Assembly: GCA_900078375.1 (NCBI GenBank)
Contig: FLQS01000012.1
Location: 62,001 to 126,000, forward strand
Direction of reading: 5' to 3'
Source: an uncultured Mycobacterium sp.
GTDB taxonomy: Bacteria; Actinomycetota; Actinomycetes; Mycobacteriales; Mycobacteriaceae
Length of the DNA stretch: 64,000 nt
Both the position numbers and the translations under genes were made by a program. The notes below the pieces were generated by a model. That model saw only the letters and a program-made list of their open reading frames with translations, was not told the DNA's origin and searched no databases. Shown one piece after another: positions 59,423 through 64,000 of this stretch (its first letter is position 1; every line of letters starts with the position of its first letter).

Positions 59423-60571
59423 TTGCGCCGAAACCGACGTTTGGGCGCGAAACTGCGAGTAGTATGCGCCATTTCGTCGTTCTCGACGCTGGTGCTGGCT
59501 CCGGGGGCGGCCGCTGACCCGCCCAACCCGGCGCCCGATCCGATCCTGTCGCCGCTGGCGCCGGGCCAGGTGGTGCGCATCGGGCCGATCGCGGGCACCG
59601 GTACTCCGACCCGTGACTACGGTATCGGCGCGACGGACCTGTGTGAATTCATGGAATTCCCAACCGAATTGCTGCAGATCTGCGGTGACAGCTTTGCCGG
59701 GCAGGGCGTCGGTTTCGGCGGCTGGTTCTCGCCGGTTGCTCTGCGCGTCTCCGGCGACTCGGTGGACGATCCCGAAGGGGTGCGCTACACCGGGGTCACC
59801 GGCGTGGACAAACCGCTGCTGGCCGACGCCACCCCGGCCGGTTCCTCGCAGCTGCCGGCCGGCGTGGTGCAGATCAACCGGCAGAACTACTTGCTGGTGA
59901 CCACCACCAAGGACCTGGTGCCGCAGACTTCGCGCCTGGTGAAAGCGCAAGCCGGACAGGGTGGTTGGCAGACCATCGCCGGTTCGCAGCGCCCCGCGGC
60001 CTACGCGGGCGGGCGGCAGACGCAGATCAGCGGCTACTACAGCCCGATTCCCACGCCAGACTCACAGACCGGCTGGGTGTACATCGTGGCCAACAGTTTC
60101 GACCGGTCCGGCCCGGCGGTGCTCTATCGCGCCACGCCGGAGACGTTCACGGATCGTTCCCGTTGGCAGGGCTGGGCGGCCGGCCCCGGTGGCGGCTGGA
60201 ACAAGACGTCGACGCCGTTGTGGCCCGACAAGGTCGGGGAGATGAGCATGCGCGAGGTCGACGGCAAGCCGGTGCTGTCGTACTTCAACGCGACCACCGG
60301 CAACATGGAGATCCGGGTGGCCTACGACCCGACCGGCTTGGGCACCGCGCCGGTGACGACGGTGGTGCAGGCGGGCACTTGGCCAGATCCGGTCGAGAGC
60401 CTGCCGTCACCCGATGACAACCGACTCGCACAGCCGTACGGCGGCTACATCTCGCCGGGTTCGACGCTCGACGAGGTGCGGGTATTCATCAGTCAGTGGA
60501 ATACCGCACCACGCGACCGAGCGCCCTATCGGGTGCTCCAGTTCGCGGTGAACCCGTTCAAACCGTGGTGA
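59423..60571 (+). CDS. secreted DUF4185 protein
   Basis: 382 residues if started at the TTG at 59423. A leader runs RVVCAISSFSTLVLAPGAAA, with cleavage just before DPPNP. The mature part is a beta-propeller-like DUF4185 domain: TRDYGIGATDLCEFMEF, GDSFAGQGVGFGGWFSPVAL, SYFNATTGNMEIRVAYDPTG. Members are unknown cell-wall or glycan-related proteins; same place as Rv3707c. The first 20 codons lie within repeat copy C, so the real start is uncertain and the leader may be of repeat origin. Confidence 0.82.
   Translation: MRRNRRLGAKLRVVCAISSFSTLVLAPGAAADPPNPAPDPILSPLAPGQVVRIGPIAGTGTPTRDYGIGATDLCEFMEFPTELLQICGDSFAGQGVGFGGWFSPVALRVSGDSVDDPEGVRYTGVTGVDKPLLADATPAGSSQLPAGVVQINRQNYLLVTTTKDLVPQTSRLVKAQAGQGGWQTIAGSQRPAAYAGGRQTQISGYYSPIPTPDSQTGWVYIVANSFDRSGPAVLYRATPETFTDRSRWQGWAAGPGGGWNKTSTPLWPDKVGEMSMREVDGKPVLSYFNATTGNMEIRVAYDPTGLGTAPVTTVVQAGTWPDPVESLPSPDDNRLAQPYGGYISPGSTLDEVRVFISQWNTAPRDRAPYRVLQFAVNPFKPW
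59424..59487 (+). repeat. dispersed repeat, copy C
   Basis: Runs from TGCGCCGAAACCGACGTTTG to CATTTCGTCGTTCTCGAC and aligns with copies A and B over the full length, allowing short gaps. It lies between the asd stop and the mature part of the DUF4185 gene and is read as coding in that frame. Confidence 0.8.
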
Positions 60572-60700
60572 CAGGGGACACATCCAGTGCGGCTGCCGCC
60601 GGATGAAACCTGACCACTGCGGCGGTCCGGACCGTCATTCATAGCCAACTCAAAGGTCCGACCTAGCCCACGCTGGGTCGCAGGCTCGGATGATCGATTC

Positions 60701-61144
60701 ATGACCGAAACGCCCGAGCGGGCCGACGAGCCCGCCACCAGTCCTGTTGCCACGCTCGAACCGCCACTGCCCGCGTACTACGGGCCGGCTCCGGTGGCGG
60801 ACCGCCCAAACCGGCTCTACCAGGCCGTCGCGTGGGTGGCCATCGTCGCGGGAACAATTTTCATCGTCGGCGCTGTTTTCTTCACTGGGTTCGCCCTCGG
60901 ACGTCAAAGCGGTGGCTGGCATCACCACCACGAAGGTGGGGGAGATTCACAGCAGTTTCACCACCGCGGCGGACCCGGGATGATGCCCGGCATGGGACCC
61001 TGGGGTCCGATGGGCCCAATGGGTCCGGGCGGGCCTGGAGGGCCCGGTGGACCTGGTGGCCCGAATGCAGGTCCCGGGTTCGCACCCGGCGGACCGGGTA
61101 GCACCGGCCCCGGTGCTACCGCAACACCCGCGCCGCGTCCCTGA
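60701..61144 (+). CDS. membrane-anchored His-, Gly- and Pro-rich protein
   Basis: 147 residues. A cytoplasmic Pro-rich start, one helix (AVAWVAIVAGTIFIVGAVFF), then an outer part with HHHHEGGGDSQQFHH and a collagen-like run (MGPMGPGGPGGPGGPGGPN). Position matches the proline-rich protein Rv3706c. The His cluster may bind metal; the Gly-Pro-x repeats may form an extended stalk. No enzyme domain. Confidence 0.72.
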   Translation: MTETPERADEPATSPVATLEPPLPAYYGPAPVADRPNRLYQAVAWVAIVAGTIFIVGAVFFTGFALGRQSGGWHHHHEGGGDSQQFHHRGGPGMMPGMGPWGPMGPMGPGGPGGPGGPGGPNAGPGFAPGGPGSTGPGATATPAPRP

Positions 61145-61160
61145 CGTCGCGCCCCGAGCT

Positions 61161-61198
61161 GCCCAGCGCCCTCACCCCCCGGAGGGCGCTGGGCTTTC
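61161..61198 (+). terminator. terminator after the Pro-rich protein gene
   Basis: A perfect 13-bp stem, GCCCAGCGCCCTC (61161-61173) with GAGGGCGCTGGGC (61182-61194), an 8-nt loop and TTT after it. It lies 17 bp past the upstream stop and about 75 bp before katA, so it isolates katA. Confidence 0.88.
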
Positions 61199-61272
61199 GG
61201 TTGTGATGAGACCGTGCTTCGCGGGTACCCGCTCCTCGAATGGCCCACAGCCTGAGAGAGAGGGGCACGAGA

Positions 61273-62727
61273 ATGACAGAGAAGTACGCCACGACTGACG
61301 CTGGAGCGCCGGTCCCGAGTGTCGAGCATTCCCTGACGGTGGGACCCGACGGTCCGATCCTGCTTCAGGACCACTACCTGATCGAGCAGATGGCCAACTT
61401 CAACCGGGAACGGATCCCGGAGCGTCAACCGCATGCCAAGGGCGGCGGTGCGTTCGGCCATTTCGAGGTGACCAACGACGTCAGCAAGTACACCAAGGCG
61501 GCGTTCCTGCAGCCGGGCACCAAGACCGAGATGGTGGCCAGGTTCTCGACCGTCGCCGGCGAGCGGGGCAGCCCAGACACCTGGCGCGACCCGCGTGGGT
61601 TCGCGCTGAAGTTCTACACCTCCGAAGGCAACTTCGACATGGTCGGCAACAACACCCCGGTGTTCTTCGTGCGCGACCCGATGAAGTTCCAGAACTTCAT
61701 CCGTAGCCAGAAACGTATGGCCGCCAACAACCTTCGCGACCACAACATGCAGTGGGATTTCTGGACGCTGGTGCCCGAGTCCGCGCATCAGGTGACATAT
61801 CTGATGGGTGACCGCGGCATCCCGAAGACGTGGCGGCACATGAACGGTTACTCCAGCCACACTTACAGCTGGATCAACGCCGACGGCGAACTGTTCTGGG
61901 TGAAGTACCACTTCAAGACGGACCAGGGTGTCGAGTTCCTCAGTCAGGAGGATGCCGATCGAATCGCGGGCGAGGACGGCGACTACCACCAGCGGGACCT
62001 CTTCGACACCATCGAGGCCGGCGACTACCCGACCTGGTCGCTCAAGGTGCAGGTCATGCCCTTCGAGGACGCCAAGACCTACCGGATCAACCCGTTCGAC
62101 CTGACCAAGATCTGGCCGCACGCCGATTACCCGCTGATCGATGTCGGCACCATGACGTTGAACCGTAATGTGGTCGACTACCACGCCCAGATCGAGCAGG
62201 CGGCCTTCGAACCCAACAACATCGTGCCCGGGACGGGGCTGTCCCCGGACAAGATGCTGCTGGCGCGGGGCTTCGCCTACGCCGACGCCCATCGGCACCG
62301 GCTCGGCGTGAACTACAAGCAGATCCCGGTCAACGAACCCAAGGTCGAGGTGAACGCTTACTCCAAGGATGGGGCGATGCGCATTCGCAACGCGACTGAT
62401 CCGGTGTACGCGCCCAACTCGATGGGCGGCCCGGTCGCTGACGATCCGCGGCGGGTCGCCGAAGCGCACTGGACCTCCGACGGAGACATGGTCCGCACTG
62501 CGTACACGCTTCGCTCCGATGACGACGACTGGGGCCAGGCCGGCACGCTGGTCCGTGAGGTCCTGGACGACGATGCCCGAGATCGACTTGTGCACAACAT
62601 TGTTGGGCATGTATCCGATGGTGTGAAAGAGCCGGTGCTGTCCCGGGTGTTCGCATATTGGCGCAACGTCGACGCCGACCTCGGCAAAAAAGTTGAAGAA
62701 GGAGTGCGCGCCACAGCCGATCAATAG
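61273..62727 (+). CDS. katA: monofunctional haem catalase
   Basis: 484 residues, small-subunit catalase. Catalytic His54 in [15 protein letters not shown], Asn in [12 protein letters not shown], and the haem ligand Tyr336 in [14 protein letters not shown]. Start at the ATG at 61273 with a GAGAGAGGGG site; an upstream ATG at 61240 is less likely. Degrades H2O2 in the cytoplasm. Next to it are an ohr remnant and egtA, other peroxide and thiol-redox functions. Not a KatG-type enzyme. Confidence 0.95.
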   Translation: MTEKYATTDAGAPVPSVEHSLTVGPDGPILLQDHYLIEQMANFNRERIPERQPHAKGGGAFGHFEVTNDVSKYTKAAFLQPGTKTEMVARFSTVAGERGSPDTWRDPRGFALKFYTSEGNFDMVGNNTPVFFVRDPMKFQNFIRSQKRMAANNLRDHNMQWDFWTLVPESAHQVTYLMGDRGIPKTWRHMNGYSSHTYSWINADGELFWVKYHFKTDQGVEFLSQEDADRIAGEDGDYHQRDLFDTIEAGDYPTWSLKVQVMPFEDAKTYRINPFDLTKIWPHADYPLIDVGTMTLNRNVVDYHAQIEQAAFEPNNIVPGTGLSPDKMLLARGFAYADAHRHRLGVNYKQIPVNEPKVEVNAYSKDGAMRIRNATDPVYAPNSMGGPVADDPRRVAEAHWTSDGDMVRTAYTLRSDDDDWGQAGTLVREVLDDDARDRLVHNIVGHVSDGVKEPVLSRVFAYWRNVDADLGKKVEEGVRATADQ

Positions 62728-62730
62728 CGC

Positions 62731-62787
62731 CGAAATCGACATGGGGGTTGTGATTTTTGGATTTTCACGACCCCCATGTCGATCTCG
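62731..62787. terminator. 23-bp inverted repeat after katA
   Basis: Arms 62731-62753 and 62765-62787 pair with one mismatch and one G-T around the loop TTTTTGGATTT. It begins 4 bp past the katA stop. Its outer end (GCGCCGAAATCGACATG) resembles the head of the dispersed repeat seen at 38 and 59 kb. Acts as a terminator by position; could also be a small folded repeat element. Confidence 0.78.
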
Positions 62788-62827
62788 CGGCCAATTGAAC
62801 GGCGGGCCGGCTGGCATGATCGATTCC

Positions 62828-63001
62828 ATGAGTATCGATGTCATCTACACCGCGGAGTCGACGGCCAGCGGCGGGGGACGCGACGGACAGGTGAGGTCTT
62901 CGGACACTCGCATCGAAGCATCGGGCGTCACCGCGCAGGTCGGCTTCGGCAAGGACGATGACGGCGGCAACATCGACGTCACGCTGACCGCCAAGGTCTG
63001 A
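62828..63001 (+). pseudogene. remnant of an organic hydroperoxide resistance (Ohr/OsmC) gene
   Basis: A 57-residue frame. Its first 30 residues (MSIDVIYTAESTASGGGRDG and on) match the start of Ohr proteins, and the rest (VTAQVGFGKDDDGGNIDVTL) matches a later part. The segment with NPEQLFAAGYAACF, which holds the peroxidatic Cys, is absent, and so is the CPYSNATRGN Cys near the end. It can have no Ohr activity. The frame is kept through the deletion. It might be a new short protein but a decayed gene is simpler. Confidence 0.7.
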
Positions 63002-63005
63002 GGCG

Positions 63006-63656
63006 ATGCGCAGCACTGTCGCGGCGGCTGCCGCGTTGGCCGCCGGTGTCATCGGTTTCGCCATGGCCGGTCCGGCCGAGGCTCGTCCGTCGGATCCGGG
63101 CGTGGTGTCCTACGCCGTCCTGGGCAAGGGTTCGGTCGGCAACATCGTCGGCGCCCCGATGACCTGGGAAGCGGTGAACACCGACCCAGTGCAGACGTAC
63201 TGGGTGGACCTGCCGGTCTGCAATAACTGGGCCGACGTCGGGTTGCCGGAGGTGTACCTCGATCCCGACCTCGCGTCGTTCAACAGCGCCGCGACCCAGA
63301 CCTCGGCGACGGACCAGAACCATCTGGTCAAGCAAGCCATCGGGGTGTTCGCCACCGCAGACGCCGCTACCCGCGCGTTCCACCGCGTCACCGATCGCAC
63401 CGCCGGCTGCGCCGGTCAGACCACGGCCATGCACTTGGATGACGGAACCACGCAGGTGTGGTCGTTCGGCGGGGCCGTGCCAACGGCCACCGATGCGGTG
63501 TGGGTCAAACAAGAAGCGGGTACTGATCGGCGGTGCTTCACCCAAACGCGGCTGCGGGAGAACGTGCTGCTCCAGGCCAAGGTCTGCCAGTCCGGCAACG
63601 GCGGACCCGCGGTCAACGTCCTGGCCGGTGCCATGCAGAACACGCTGGGCCAATAG
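63006..63656 (+). CDS. secreted sensor-like protein (PknH extracellular-domain type)
   Basis: 216 residues. Leader ends near MAGPAEA-RPSD. Four cysteines (PVCNNW, AGCAGQ, RRCFTQ, KVCQSG) would form two disulphides, as in the outer sensor domain of the kinase PknH, and the LVKQAIGVFATADAATRAFH helix fits that fold. Position equals Rv3705c. No kinase or anchor is attached. Ligand unknown. Starts 4 bp after the ohr remnant. Confidence 0.82.
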   Translation: MRSTVAAAAALAAGVIGFAMAGPAEARPSDPGVVSYAVLGKGSVGNIVGAPMTWEAVNTDPVQTYWVDLPVCNNWADVGLPEVYLDPDLASFNSAATQTSATDQNHLVKQAIGVFATADAATRAFHRVTDRTAGCAGQTTAMHLDDGTTQVWSFGGAVPTATDAVWVKQEAGTDRRCFTQTRLRENVLLQAKVCQSGNGGPAVNVLAGAMQNTLGQ

Positions 63657-63723
63657 CCAGGTCATAGATGCGTAAGCCGGGGATCGAAGAAATTTGTCGG
63701 TGCGGTCACCGAAGATGGAACTC

Positions 63724-64000
63724 ATGACGTTCGTCGTCACGTCTGAGCCGGGCCGGGCACGTAACGGCCCGGCCGCCGGTGAGCGCGTTCTGGCCAGCTC
63801 ATCCTCGGCCGCGTTGCACATCGCCGGCGCTTCTCTGGCACACGGCCCGATCGGCCGGGTCGGACTGGAACTCGAGGCGCACTGCTTCGACTTGAACGAT
63901 CCACGCCGTCGGCCGGGTTGGTCGGAGCTCAACGACGTGATCGCCACAGTGGGGCCGCTGCCCGGTCGCAGTGCCGTGACTGTGGAGCCCGGCGGTGCCG
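63724..64000 (+). CDS. egtA: glutamate-cysteine ligase EgtA, N-terminal part (cut by window edge)
   Basis: The first 92 residues, with no stop before the edge. GRVGLELEAHCFDLNDP has the metal-binding Glu pair of the GshA/EgtA fold, and VTVEPGGA is the next conserved stretch. EgtA makes gamma-glutamylcysteine for ergothioneine in mycobacteria; egtB, C, D and E would be expected just beyond. An in-frame ATG at 63715 is an alternative start. Same place as Rv3704c. Confidence 0.9.
   Translation, partial: MTFVVTSEPGRARNGPAAGERVLASSSSAALHIAGASLAHGPIGRVGLELEAHCFDLNDPRRRPGWSELNDVIATVGPLPGRSAVTVEPGGA

Noticed and set aside
60958..62844. Antisense frame of 628 residues over katA
   Set aside because: A high-GC mirror frame of a well-conserved catalase; its composition (His/Val/Gly/Asp/Arg) has no domain sense.

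Overview
The window is high-GC actinobacterial DNA that reads as a rapidly growing Mycobacterium (Mycolicibacterium type). From about 28.4 kb to the right end the gene order follows, from memory, the M. tuberculosis Rv3723-to-Rv3704c block: lucA-like membrane protein, tRNA-Ser, SRP RNA, aspartate aminotransferase, dnaX, cyclopropane-type methyltransferase plus FAD partner, SRPBCC protein, cell-wall amidase, ybaB, recR, gatD-murT, DnaQ-like exonuclease, leuA, ask-asd, DUF4185 protein, proline-rich protein, sensor-like secreted protein and egtA. Orthologue names are recognised from protein sequence and order, not from a search.

Layout. 0-12 kb: end of a P450, an amidohydrolase, an oxalate-degradation operon (oxc, a broken frc, and an AAE3/FadD7-type ligase), a NarL-type two-component system with a lone receiver between its genes, a flavin amine oxidase and a polar amino-acid ABC transporter. 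12-20.7 kb: gluQRS, the iron-carboxymycobactin importer irtAB divergent from bfrA across an IdeR-type operator, then ligC divergent from its primase-polymerase partner and a PASTA lipoprotein. 20.7-27.3 kb: a P450 with an NTF2-like partner and two adjacent secreted enzymes (a pepsin-like aspartic protease and an S15/CocE hydrolase) that share one leader-linker design. 27.3-47.1 kb: conserved housekeeping block, with a GGDEF-EAL protein and a leuA attenuator that has a Leu-Leu-Leu leader peptide.

47.5-55.9 kb is an accessory nitrogen island inserted between leuA and ask: amt, a glutamine-synthetase-like gene, glxB-glxC-glxD (the three pieces of a glutamate-synthase-like enzyme), a FAD oxidoreductase and a XRE-cupin regulator, all on the minus strand and mostly with overlapping or nearly touching genes. 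It resembles a compact form of the N-methylglutamate pathway. 57-64 kb: ask-asd, DUF4185, katA, an ohr remnant, and the start of egtA for ergothioneine.

The most unusual signals are: three genes with clean internal deletions (frc, an AbiEi/DUF559 gene, ohr); a dispersed repeat of about 63 bp that flanks the AbiEi/DUF559 gene as inverted copies and supplies the start region of the DUF4185 gene; a 33-nt in-frame insertion in glxD; and the oxalate operon, where an ATP-dependent ligase may cover for the broken CoA-transferase.
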